DNA of 64,000 nt from NCBI RefSeq assembly GCF_022678645.1, contig NZ_JALBWV010000041.1, positions 17,440-81,439 of the forward strand, given 5' to 3'. The DNA comes from Saccharopolyspora soli. GTDB lineage: Bacteria; Actinomycetota; Actinomycetes; Mycobacteriales; Pseudonocardiaceae. The translations under genes were made by a program, and so were the position numbers. How positions within the stretch are numbered: position 1 is the first letter of the stretch; each line of letters opens with the position of its first letter. The notes beneath the pieces were generated by a model. That model worked only from the letters and a program-made list of their open reading frames with translations. It searched no databases and was not told where the DNA came from. This document shows, one piece after another, positions 50,469 through 59,600 of this stretch.

Positions 50469-50897
50469 TCATGACTGCTCCTTCCGTTCCGCGTAGCGCT
50501 CGGCGTCACTGCGCATCAAATCCGACAGGTGGTCATCGGCGCCGATCTGATCCGGCTGGTATTCGGCGCGGATCTCGGCCAGTTCCGGCGGCATCCGCTC
50601 GTTCATGATCCGCTGGACCGATTCGGTCACCTGGGTCACCGCATCCCTGCTGGCCTGCAGGATCATCGCGGACAGCGCCGCCGCGTTGGGTTGCCGGAAG
50701 ACTCGGGGGTCGATTTCCAGATCGACGAGTTGACCGCGTGGACCGACGACCACCTTCACCATTCGGTCCGGTGAGAAAGCCACCCCGGTCTGGTCCATCA
50801 TCCGCCGCTGCGTTTCCGGTATCGATCTGGTCGCCTCCTTGAGTTGATCCAGCAACTCGCGGAAAACCGGATTCACCGACATCGGCTCGTAGTCCAT
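50469..50897 (-). CDS. YbaB/EbfC-family protein in the ESX locus
   Basis: 142 residues. The centre (MVKVVVGPRGQLVDLEIDPRVF, AALSAMILQASRDAVTQVTESV) has the helix-strand-helix pattern of nucleoid-associated YbaB/EbfC proteins. The long C-terminal tail is acidic. A second paralogous group of such proteins in actinobacteria is linked to ESX loci and is not a general nucleoid protein; a chaperone or secretion role is an inference. The ATG at 50897 has GGGAG upstream. It is divergent from the mycosin-like gene with 33 bp between the starts. Confidence 0.78.
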   Translation of the reverse strand: MDYEPMSVNPVFRELLDQLKEATRSIPETQRRMMDQTGVAFSPDRMVKVVVGPRGQLVDLEIDPRVFRQPNAAALSAMILQASRDAVTQVTESVQRIMNERMPPELAEIRAEYQPDQIGADDHLSDLMRSDAERYAERKEQS

Positions 50898-50930
50898 CGG
50901 TCCACTCCCGAAAATCGTCGCACCGAAACC

Positions 50931-52262
50931 ATGGACAACGCGCGCACCCATTCCGCTAACATCCCCGGCGTGTACGCGAAACGCAGCCTGCGAATGCTGC
51001 TCGCCGCTGCTGTTGGCAGTCTCGGCATCCTGGTGATCAATCCGCCCGTCGCCCACGCGCAGCAGTGCGTTCCGGCCGGTGCGCCGACCAGCCCGGTGCC
51101 GTTCGCACTGCAGATGCTCGCCCCGGAGCGGCTTTGGCCGATGACCTCCGGGTCCAAGCAACGCGTCGCGGTGGTCAGCACCGGGGTGTCGGGAAACCCG
51201 TTGCTGGGCAACCGGATCGCGGCCAGCGTCGACCTCAGCCCGCCCAGCCGGACGACACTCGTCAGCGGCCGACCCGACTGCCTCGGGCTGGGCACCGCGG
51301 TCGCCGGGATCATCGCCGCGCAGCAGTCCGATCAGATCGGATTCCACGGCATGGCGCCGAACACCCAGCTGCTCTCCGCGAAGGTGGTGGCGGACTCGTA
51401 CCCGAACAACGCGCAACCGCGCGACTCCGTCGCTCCGGACACGTTGGCTGCGGGCATCAACTGGGCACTCGACCAACGAGCCACGGTAATCACCGTAGCT
51501 GCGGTGTCCTATCAGGACAGTGGCGCGCTGCGGCAGGCAGTGCAACGGGCCTTGGCCAGCAACGTCGTCGTGGTCGCCGCAGCAGGCCACGCCGAACGCA
51601 ACGATCCGCCCGGCATCATCCCGTTTCCCGCGTCCTACGAGGGAGTTCTGTCGGTCGGGATGATCGGGCCGGACGGCATGATCGCGGCCGACACGCACGC
51701 GCCGCGCATCGACCTGGTCGCACCCGGTGCCGATGTCACGGTCAGCTACCCGGACAACGGCGTCGGCTCCGCGTCCGGTACCGAGCTCGCCGCCGGATAC
51801 GTCGCCGGAACCGTCGCGCTGCTGCGGGACTACCGGCCGCAACTGTCCGGCGCGGAGGTCGTGCAGCGCTTGCTGGCGACCGCGACCCCGGCCCCGGAAG
51901 GCGTGGACAGCGGTCGGTACGGCCACGGCATCGTCAACCCGTACCAAGCGGCGGTGGCGAACCTGGTCGACGGCCACCCGATCGCCTTGCCGCCGGCCGA
52001 CCCGAACCTGCCCACCGCCGAGGAAATCGCCAGGGAAGCCGCCTGGCAGCGCAGCAACTCGCTCGCGTATGCGCTGGCCGGTGCGGGGATCGCGGCGGCC
52101 GCGGTGATGACCGCGGTGGTGGTGTTCGGCCCGCGCGGTCGGCGTCGGCGGTGGCGAACCGGTCTCGCCGAAGTTCCGGCGGATCGACCCGAGGACGAAC
52201 TGCCCGCACCGCCGGTCGAGCTCTTCGGCGACCGGCCGAAGAGCTCCAATTCCGTTGACTGA
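50931..52262 (+). CDS. mycP: Mycosin (MycP/subtilisin-like) homologue lacking all catalytic residues
   Basis: 443 residues with a signal peptide (RMLLAAAVGSLGILVINPPVAHA), a subtilisin-like domain, and a C-terminal membrane helix (LAYALAGAGIAAAAVMTAVVVFG) with a basic tail: the mycosin layout. The active-site positions are altered. In VAVVSTGV Ser83 replaces the Asp; in DCLGLGTAVAG Leu120 replaces the His; in VVAAAGHAE His220 replaces the oxyanion Asn; in ASGTELAAGYVAG Glu285 replaces the Ser. The rest of the fold motifs are well kept, so this reads as a pseudoprotease, not a broken gene. A structural role in the ESX membrane complex would not require catalysis. The start is ATG 50931; a GTG downstream is possible. 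Confidence 0.92.
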   Translation: MDNARTHSANIPGVYAKRSLRMLLAAAVGSLGILVINPPVAHAQQCVPAGAPTSPVPFALQMLAPERLWPMTSGSKQRVAVVSTGVSGNPLLGNRIAASVDLSPPSRTTLVSGRPDCLGLGTAVAGIIAAQQSDQIGFHGMAPNTQLLSAKVVADSYPNNAQPRDSVAPDTLAAGINWALDQRATVITVAAVSYQDSGALRQAVQRALASNVVVVAAAGHAERNDPPGIIPFPASYEGVLSVGMIGPDGMIAADTHAPRIDLVAPGADVTVSYPDNGVGSASGTELAAGYVAGTVALLRDYRPQLSGAEVVQRLLATATPAPEGVDSGRYGHGIVNPYQAAVANLVDGHPIALPPADPNLPTAEEIAREAAWQRSNSLAYALAGAGIAAAAVMTAVVVFGPRGRRRRWRTGLAEVPADRPEDELPAPPVELFGDRPKSSNSVD

Positions 52263-52414
52263 CAGCATGTTCGAGATTCACCACCCCGGTTGGTCCAGCA
52301 GTCGTGCGAAAGAGCCGGTCCCGGCGCTACTTCCGGTCCCGGCTCCGAGCCGCCAGATCCGCTGCTAGCCAGCTTCGCCCAGCACGGTCGGTGTCGGGCG
52401 GAGCTGGCTGCACA

Positions 52415-52705
52415 TCAGGCGTTGAACAGGTTGGACGCTCGCACGTCGGTGGCCATCATGTCGTCGCTTGCCTGCGTGGTGAGCTGACCGGTGCGCGCCT
52501 GGGCGTCGCCGAGCGCGTTGGCCTGGGCGTCCCACTTGGCCTCCGCCTGGTCGAATGCTTGGGCCGCGGCACCGTGCCAGTCCTCGGCGAGGATCGCCTT
52601 GGCCCTGGTCTTGAGGTCGTCGAACAACGACTTCATCTGACCCGCGGCGTTGACCGTGCTGCTGCCGGTGTCGCTGATCGCCCCGAACCCGTACTGGATC
52701 GTCAT
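52415..52705 (-). CDS. WXG100-family secreted protein (EsxA/EsxB-like, first)
   Basis: 96 residues, the standard WXG100 length. The helix-turn-helix has W-x-G in EDWHGAAAQAFDQAEAKW. There is no signal peptide. The C-terminus MATDVRASNLFNA lacks an obvious YxxxD/E motif of mycobacterial type. It forms a hairpin and likely a heterodimer with the protein encoded at 52875. The ATG at 52705 has GGAAGG upstream. It is the promoter-distal gene of the pair; a repeat element of ~90 bp lies between the two. Confidence 0.9.
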   Translation of the reverse strand: MTIQYGFGAISDTGSSTVNAAGQMKSLFDDLKTRAKAILAEDWHGAAAQAFDQAEAKWDAQANALGDAQARTGQLTTQASDDMMATDVRASNLFNA

Positions 52706-52759
52706 CTGCTGTGACCTTCCTTCGCAAACCCGCTTCGAACGCTCGACTTTTCGTTTTTG

Positions 52760-52850
52760 AAGCGGCGAAGCCGCTTGGCCCACCCACGCAACCGGCACCG
52801 CCGCGGGTTCTCAGAGGTGTCCTGCGGGGACACCCCGTACCGCAAAGCAA
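52760..52850. repeat. AAGCGGC-element, copy B (5' part only)
   Basis: It has the starting dyad AAGCGGCGAAGCCGCTT, then CACCGCCGCGGGTTCTCAG and CTGCGGGGACACCCCG. The second half seen in copies A and C is missing. It sits between the two WXG100 genes. Confidence 0.75.
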
Positions 52851-52874
52851 AAGAGTTATGGACGGGTACTCCCG

Positions 52875-53216
52875 TCACAGGCGGCCGAAGTTGCCCATTC
52901 CGCCACCGTCGACGGCGGCGAGCAGGTTCTGGTAGTCGGCGTCCTGCTGGCCGACCATCTGCGTGGTGCCCGACACGCCCTGGGCCAGATCAACGAGGAT
53001 CTGCGACAGGTTCTGCCAGATGGACTCGAATTCCTGCTGCTTGCCGACTGCGGCGTTCGACGCCCCGCCCTGCCACGCGGCACCGGCGATCGACATGTAG
53101 TCACCGACGATCTGGCGCATCAGCGTGCTGGCGTTCTCGTGCGTGTCGCCGATGGCGATCTGCAGCTGGTTGGTCTGTTCCGGTGTGAGCTTGAGATCTC
53201 CGGCCAACTCCGTCAC
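52875..53216 (-). CDS. WXG100-family secreted protein (EsxA/EsxB-like, second)
   Basis: 113 residues. The turn contains AGAAWQGGASNAAVGKQQEF, the W-x-G site of the family, between two long helices. The C-terminal part ends QDADYQNLLAAVDGGGMGN; the DYQNLL stretch could serve as the C-terminal secretion signal (YxxxD/E-like). It is the probable heterodimer partner of the gene at 52415. The GTG at 53216 is preceded by GATGAGGG, rather close to the start. Confidence 0.9.
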   Translation of the reverse strand: MTELAGDLKLTPEQTNQLQIAIGDTHENASTLMRQIVGDYMSIAGAAWQGGASNAAVGKQQEFESIWQNLSQILVDLAQGVSGTTQMVGQQDADYQNLLAAVDGGGMGNFGRL

Positions 53217-53350
53217 CCCTCATCGGTGGGCAGTGGTTTACTCCGGCAGGCTATGCGGATGCGCTGCCAGATGGCGGGCAGTGGCAAAACCCTGCCACCA
53301 TCCACAATTCGCAGCTCACACGCCCAGAAGTCGGGTTTTGTGCGGGAGAA

Positions 53351-54781
53351 CTACGGGAGCGCTGTCGTGGTCCGCAGGGCGGCGGCCGGATCAAGCGTCG
53401 GACCAGCCGGAATCCGCTGCACCAGCGCGGCGGGCATCGGCACCGCGTCGGCCGGGGTGTAGCCGAGGGTCTGCAGCACGGCCTCGGACGGGACCGGGAA
53501 CCGCAACCCCAGGTCAGTGACGATGTTGTAGGCACCGGCCGGATCGGTCGCGGATGCCTTGGCGCGCACGACGACCACCCCGCCGGAGGGCACCAGCACG
53601 CGGTCGGCGAGCCGCGCACCCTCCGCGGTCTCCGCACTGGTCTCGATGCCCGCGTCGAGCACCGTCGTGTCACCGCCCAGCGAAACCTGCGGCGCGGCAG
53701 CCGCATCGACCGTGCGCGCGCACAGCGTGGCCCGCCGTTCGGCGGGCACCGGGGCGAGTTCCGGCACGTCAGCGGGCTTCGCCGATTCACCGCTGGGCGA
53801 GGCCAGTGCATTGCTGATCGGGACCGAGTTCGCCACCGCCGGAGTGATCTGCACCGGTTCCACCGGGTACTGGCCGCGCAGCGTGCGCACCTGGAGTTCG
53901 GTCAGCGGGGCCAATCCGTCTGGGCGCACCAGGTAGTACTGCTCGCGTTGGCCGATCGGGTGGTGGACGAGGTCGCCGACATTGCGGCCACTGAGCACAG
54001 TGGACGGTGTGCCGTAACCCTCGACGGTGATCGGCGCGATGTCCTGCCCGGCCGGGAGACCGTTCAGCCAACCGGTTCCGGCATCCAGCACCACGGCCTG
54101 CGGCCCGAACACCGACCGGATCACCTGCTCCGGTTGGACCGAGCTGTCCGCCGAACCGACGATCCGGTACCGGTGGTCCCGCCAGATCAGGTAGGTCAGG
54201 TGGTCGGTGACGTCGCGGACCAGCACCGCCCGCTGGCCCAGCGGACTTCCGCCCGCCAGCGAGCCGCTTACGAACAACGTGGTGGTGTCGATCGGGCCGC
54301 CCGCCGAGTTCGTGCCGGGTACCGTGCACATCGTCCACGGGCCGTTGAGCGCGAACTTGCGGTCCGGCAACGAATCCGGCGCACCGAGAATGCCGACGGT
54401 CGGCCTGCGCGGGATGCCCGCGAGGCTCTTGGTCGCGACCCGGTGCACCTTCGTGTCGGTCTTCCCGGCGATCAGCCGGGCCGAGGCGAAGTTCAGCGTG
54501 GGCTGCAGCACGCCCTCCCGGTAGACGAAGCTGGCACCGGTTTCGCGTTCGATGATGACCGATCCGTCCGCCTGCCACGCCGTGCCGCCGACCCCGGTGA
54601 ACACGCCGTACACGCCGAACCCGGCCGCCACCAGCACGGCGATCATCACGCCCGCGAACACGGCGCCGACCCCGCGGCGCAGCGGGCTCTGCTCCGGGTC
54701 GGTCTCGCGCACCACCAGGGCGGAAACCACCCGCTGCATCATGAACTGGTACGCCTGGAGCTGGTCTCGACGATTAGCCAC
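53351..54781 (-). CDS. eccB: ESX membrane-complex protein EccB
   Basis: 476 residues. The N-terminal segment RRDQLQAYQFMMQRVVSALV is the EccB signature. A single membrane helix (VFAGVMIAVLVAAGFGVYGVF) lies near residue 40-60. The remaining ~410 residues are extracytoplasmic, with the repeated-domain pattern of EccB (GASFVYREGVLQPTLNFASARL, and DLVHHPIGQREQYYLV). Two Cys (MCTVPG and TLCARTV) probably form a disulfide. It is an essential part of the ESX pore complex with EccC and EccD. The GTG start has AGGACAGGG upstream. Confidence 0.95.
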   Translation of the reverse strand: MANRRDQLQAYQFMMQRVVSALVVRETDPEQSPLRRGVGAVFAGVMIAVLVAAGFGVYGVFTGVGGTAWQADGSVIIERETGASFVYREGVLQPTLNFASARLIAGKTDTKVHRVATKSLAGIPRRPTVGILGAPDSLPDRKFALNGPWTMCTVPGTNSAGGPIDTTTLFVSGSLAGGSPLGQRAVLVRDVTDHLTYLIWRDHRYRIVGSADSSVQPEQVIRSVFGPQAVVLDAGTGWLNGLPAGQDIAPITVEGYGTPSTVLSGRNVGDLVHHPIGQREQYYLVRPDGLAPLTELQVRTLRGQYPVEPVQITPAVANSVPISNALASPSGESAKPADVPELAPVPAERRATLCARTVDAAAAPQVSLGGDTTVLDAGIETSAETAEGARLADRVLVPSGGVVVVRAKASATDPAGAYNIVTDLGLRFPVPSEAVLQTLGYTPADAVPMPAALVQRIPAGPTLDPAAALRTTTALP

Positions 54782-55085
54782 GGTTCAGCCCTGTCCTCGG
54801 GATCGGATACGTGCTCACCAAGTACTCGCGCGGCAGTTCAAAGAGCTCCACGCAACTCGACGTCAGGCAAGCGGCGAAGCCGCTTCTTCTTTCCCCACTA
54901 TCGCAACTTGCACCGCCGCGGGTTCTCAGCGGTGCCATGCGGGGACACCCCGCACCCTGAGCTATCTCGGCAGGACAGCCTCGACGTGGTGTATTGGACA
55001 TACATGATGTCGGGGATCCCGGACCGAGAAGGCTTCTGAGGTTCCGCCACCCGCACCGCCACGCAAGAAGACCACACGTGCAGGC
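54782..55085. other. Intergenic region between eccB and eccD, filled by repeat copy C
   Basis: No gene is visible. About two-thirds of the 304 bp is the AAGCGGC-element (54869-55067). This separates eccB and eccD, which in many ESX loci are close together. A promoter for eccB must lie here if it is not co-transcribed with eccD. Confidence 0.5.
54869..55067. repeat. AAGCGGC-element, copy C (199 bp, complete)
   Basis: Same block order as copy A: AAGCGGCGAAGCCGCTT, CACCGCCGCGGGTTCTCAG, GGACAGCC...GACG, GGACATACA, GTCGGGGATCCCGGA, then TCTGAGGTTCCGCCACC and CACCGCCACGCAAG. It is about 35 bp longer than copy A because of an insertion in the middle. Confidence 0.82.
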
Positions 55086-56489
55086 TTACCCGATGGATGC
55101 CATCAGGCCCTGGACGTAGGCGAAGAAACCGGTGATGTAGGCGGCGTAGGGGATCAGCGCCAGGATAGCCACGACGTCGGTCCAGTCGGCGATGCGGCCG
55201 AGGTACGGCGACGGGTTCTTCCGGGTGTAGACGACACCCGCCGCCGCGATCAGCAGTGCGATCAGGCCCAGCGCCAGCAGCGAAAGCGCCAGGGCGAGGA
55301 TGGTTTCGAACCCGGCGATCAGCTGCCCGGCGAACCCGGCCGCGGTCAGCAACCCGCCCACCAACAGCGGGATCCGCTGCCTGGGCACCACGAACAGCCG
55401 GGACCGCAGCAGCAGCGCCAGCGAACCCAGCACCAGGATGGTCAACCTCGCGGCACCACCGTTGGCGATCAGCGGCGGGGCGCAGCACACCGCGACGACC
55501 GCCAAGCCCAGCAGCAGTCCCGTCAGGACCTCGTCTGCGCGGCGGGCGGCGTCGAACACCGTGGACGTCGGTGCGGTGGGCTTGTCGTCGGTGAGCAGGT
55601 CCGCCGCGCGCTGCGGGAGTTCCGGCAGCGGCAACCGGCCGAGCCGGATCGCCAGCAGCGGATATCCGGGCAGCAGCGCGATTCCCACGGTCAACACCAC
55701 CGCCGCTGCCGGGTCCGCGCCGAGCCAACCACCCAACCCGGCGCCCAACGTGCCCAGCAGTCCGATGCTGATCGCCGCGACGAACACCCGCGATTCGGCC
55801 GCCACCCCGACGTAACCGGCGATCCCGAACACCAGCAACGCGATGGTGCCGACCAGCAGTTGCGGGCTGGCGAACGCCAGCAGGCCCACGTGCGCGGGCG
55901 CGGTGATCAGCAAGCCACCCAAGAACGCGTACGGCAGACCGCATCCCGCGAACAGCGCACCACCGCGCGCATCCGGCACCGCCCGCGCGACGACGATGCC
56001 CAACGCCGTCAGAACTACCGCCGCGGCAAGCATGATCAGGCCCGGCGCCAGCCACGGGCCGCGGAACAGCAACGTGATCAGAGTGCCGCTGAGCAGCACC
56101 GAACCGCCGACCACCAGACCGCATCGCCGGGTCGCCGCGCGTCCCCAGCCGCGCCCGTTGCGCCGCGCTCCGCTGGCGATCGTCTCGACCAGGTCGTCGT
56201 ACTCGATCTCCGGCCATTCCGACTGGCCGGGGACCAGGTGGAGCACTTCGCCGTCCCGGATTTCCTGAGCGCCAAGGGTTTGCCGCGGGTCCAAGCGTTG
56301 CCCGGTGGGGCGGCGCAACGCCCAACCGCCGTGCCGTTCTCCGGCGTCGGCCGCATCGTCCCCGGCGTGACGCAGAATGTAGGGCAACAGCTCGGCAACT
56401 GTGACATCCTCTGGCAGCGCGACATCGATCCCGCGCTTCGGTGTGGATATCGTTACTTTCGCCAGCGTGGTGCCCATTGTGGACGTCAT
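55086..56489 (-). CDS. eccD: ESX membrane-complex protein EccD
   Basis: 467 residues. Residues ~1-95 are a ubiquitin-like domain (VTISTPKRGIDVALPEDVTVAELLPYI, TLGAQEIRDGEVLHLVPG). About eleven membrane helices follow, in the EccD order. This is the pore-lining/scaffold membrane part of the ESX complex. The ATG at 56489 has AGAGGAG upstream. It is divergent from eccC with ~118 bp between the starts, which must hold both promoters. Confidence 0.95.
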   Translation of the reverse strand: MTSTMGTTLAKVTISTPKRGIDVALPEDVTVAELLPYILRHAGDDAADAGERHGGWALRRPTGQRLDPRQTLGAQEIRDGEVLHLVPGQSEWPEIEYDDLVETIASGARRNGRGWGRAATRRCGLVVGGSVLLSGTLITLLFRGPWLAPGLIMLAAAVVLTALGIVVARAVPDARGGALFAGCGLPYAFLGGLLITAPAHVGLLAFASPQLLVGTIALLVFGIAGYVGVAAESRVFVAAISIGLLGTLGAGLGGWLGADPAAAVVLTVGIALLPGYPLLAIRLGRLPLPELPQRAADLLTDDKPTAPTSTVFDAARRADEVLTGLLLGLAVVAVCCAPPLIANGGAARLTILVLGSLALLLRSRLFVVPRQRIPLLVGGLLTAAGFAGQLIAGFETILALALSLLALGLIALLIAAAGVVYTRKNPSPYLGRIADWTDVVAILALIPYAAYITGFFAYVQGLMASIG

Positions 56490-56607
56490 AGCACTCCTCT
56501 GGAGAAGTGACGGTGGAATTGGCCCAGCAGCCTAGCAATGCGGAACGCGGCAGTGGGATGGTTGAAACAAGTCCTTTTGCCGCAGGCGGCTTTCGGAGGT
56601 CTCGGTC

Positions 56608-59600
56608 TTGGGAACCATCATCGTCAAGCGACCGCTGCGGCGGCCCGCGCCCGACTTGCCCTCCGGCGAGCTGATACTCGACCCGCCACCGGAGAACCCG
56701 CCACCGCCCGGCCGCAACTGGACCCGAGTGCTGATGGTGCTGCCCATGATGGCCGGGATGGCGGGCATGGCGCTGCTGATCGGCGCGGGCCGCTCCGGTC
56801 CGCTGATGTACGTCGCGGGCGGGCTCTACGGCGCCGCGATCCTCGGCATGATCGGTTTCCAGGTGATGAGCCAGGTCGGCCAGGGCGCCAGCAAGCAGGA
56901 GATGATCGCCGAGCGCCGCAGGTACATGCGGCGGTTGAGCCAGTTGCGGGCCCAGGTGCGCGCCACCGTCGAGAGCCAGCGCAACGCGATGTTCTACCGG
57001 CACCCCAACCCGGACCAGCTCTGGTCCACCGCGCACAGCGCCCGGCTGTGGGAGCGCCGCCCGAACGACTGGGACTACACGGTGGTCCGGATCGGCCTGG
57101 GACCGCAGGAACTCGCCACCCGCCTGGTGCCTCCGGAGACCCGGCCGATCGACGAGCTCGAACCGCTGTGCGCGATGGCGCTGCGGAAGTTCGTCACCAC
57201 GTATTCGGCGGTGCCGGATCTACCGGTCGCGGTGGCGCTGCGCGGGTTCTCCCAGATCTACGTCACGGGTGATCGCGAAGCCAAGCGCGCCTTCGCCCGC
57301 GCCGTGGTCGCACAGCTCGGCACCTTCCACGCCCCCGGCAACGTGCTGACCGCGTTCTGCATCCACCCCGACGACCGGGACGTGTGGGACTGGGCGAAGT
57401 GGTTGCCGCAGGCCCTGCATCCCACCAAGTTCGACGCGGTCGGGCAGATCCGGCTGGTGGCGCCCAGCATCACCGCGTTGGAGGCGATGCTGGACGACGT
57501 GCTGGCCAACCGGCCGAGGTTCAACCCCGGCTCGATGCCGATGGAAGGCGCCGCGCACCTGGTGGTCTTCCTCGACGGCGGGGACACCGCCAGCTCGGAA
57601 CACCTGATGATCGAAGGCGGCGTCGAAGGTGTCACGCTGATCAACCTCGCCGGGACACCGCCGCGCGTGCTCGACGCCACCACACTGGTCCTCGACATCG
57701 ACGCCAGCGGCAAGCTGACCAGCCGCACCATGGACGGTTCCGGGGACATCGGCCGCGCCGACGCGTTCGACGTCGAAGGCATGCGCGGCCTGGTCCGCTC
57801 CCTGGCACCGATGCGGCTGGCCACGCTCACCACCGCGGAGCAACCACTGACCGGCTCGCTGGAGCTGACCGACCTGCTGGGGCTCGGCGACCCGTACGAG
57901 TTCGAAGCGAAGAAGAACTGGACGACCCGCTCCAACCGGGACAAGCTGCGGGTGCCGATCGGCATCACCGCCGACGGCCGCCCGATGGAGCTGGACCTCA
58001 AGGAATCCGCCCAGGACGGCATGGGCCCGCACGGACTGCTGGTGGGCGCCACCGGTTCCGGCAAGTCCGAACTGCTGCGCACCCTGGTGCTGGCGCTCGC
58101 GGTCACCCACGACTCGGCGGTCCTCAACTTCGTGCTGGTCGACTTCAAGGGTGGTGCGACGTTCACCAAGCTCGACCGGCTGCCGCACACCAGCGCGGTG
58201 ATCACCAACCTGGCCGACGAACTGCACCTGGTGGACCGGATGCTGGACGCGATCCAGGGCGAACTGGTGCGGCGGCAGGAACTGCTGCGCAAGGCCGGTG
58301 ACTACGCCTCCCAGCGCGACTACGAGCGGGCCCGCACCGCCGGGGCCCCGCTGGAGCCGCTGCCCTCGCTGCTGGTCGTGGTCGACGAGTTCTCCGAACT
58401 GCTCACCGCCCGGCCGGACTTCATCGACATGTTCGTCCAGATCGGACGGGTTGGCCGCTCGCTGGGCGTGCACCTGCTATTGGCCTCCCAGCGCTTGGAG
58501 GAGGGCAAGCTGCGCGGCCTGGATTCGCACCTGTCCTACCGGATCGGCCTGCGCACCTTCTCCGCGATGGAAAGCCGGGTCGTGCTCGGCGCCCCCGACG
58601 CGTTCGAACTGCCGCGTTCGCCCGGCAACGGATTCCTGCGCTCCGGCACCGAAGAACTGCTCCGGTTCAAGGCGGCCTACGTCTCCGGTCTGCACCAGCG
58701 CGGTGTCGTCAAGCGCACCGACAACGAAGGCAGGCAGATCGACCCGGTGCAGGACTACTCCACCCGCTACCTGCGGCCGCGCACCACCGAGGAGGTGCTG
58801 GCCACCGCCGAGGAGACCGAGGGAGTCGGCGACACCCTGCTGGACGTGCTGGTGGACCGGCTGGAGGGCGAGGGCGAACCGGCCCACCAGGTCTGGCTGC
58901 CACCGCTGGCCGACCCGCCCACCCTGGACCAGCTGGTGGGGCCGCTGATCACCGATCCGCAGCGGGGCTTGACCACCGAGAAGCCGGAACTGCGCGGCAA
59001 GCTGCGCGCGGTCGCCGGGATCATCGACCGGCCCTTCGAGCAGCGCCGCGACCGGTGCGAGCTGGACCTGGCGGGGGCGGGCGGCAACGTCGTGGTCGTC
59101 GGCGGTCCGCACAGCGGCAAGAGCACCCTGATCCGCAGCATCATGGGCAGCCTGGCGCTCACCCACACCCCTAACGAAGTGCAGTTCATCTGCCTGGACT
59201 TCGGCGGCGGCGGGCTGACCGGGATGCGCGGGCTGGCGCACGTCGGCAGCGTCGCGACGCGGCGCGAGACCAACCAGGTGCGGCGCAGCATCGCCGAGGC
59301 GGTCGGACTGCTGGCCGAGCGCGAGGCCAGGTTCGCCGAGCACGGCATCGACGGCATGTCCACCTATCGGCGGCTGCTGCGCGAGGGTCGGTTCCCGGAG
59401 GACCGGTTCGGCGACCTCTTCCTGGTCGTGGACGGCTGGCTGACGTTGCGCGGCGAGTTCGAGAGCCTGGAGGGCGACGTCACGCAGTTGGTGAACCGGG
59501 GTCTGGCGTACGGCATCCACGTGATCGCCAGCTGCAACCGCTGGATGGACCTGCGGATGACGATGCGGGACGTCTTCGGCAGCCGAATCGAGTTGAAGCT

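Noticed and set aside
28755..55067. A small conserved protein encoded on the minus strand of the AAGCGGC-element (LRTRGGA...GFAA)
   Set aside because: The shared peptide is short, has different starts and continuations in each copy, and is explained by DNA-level repeat conservation.
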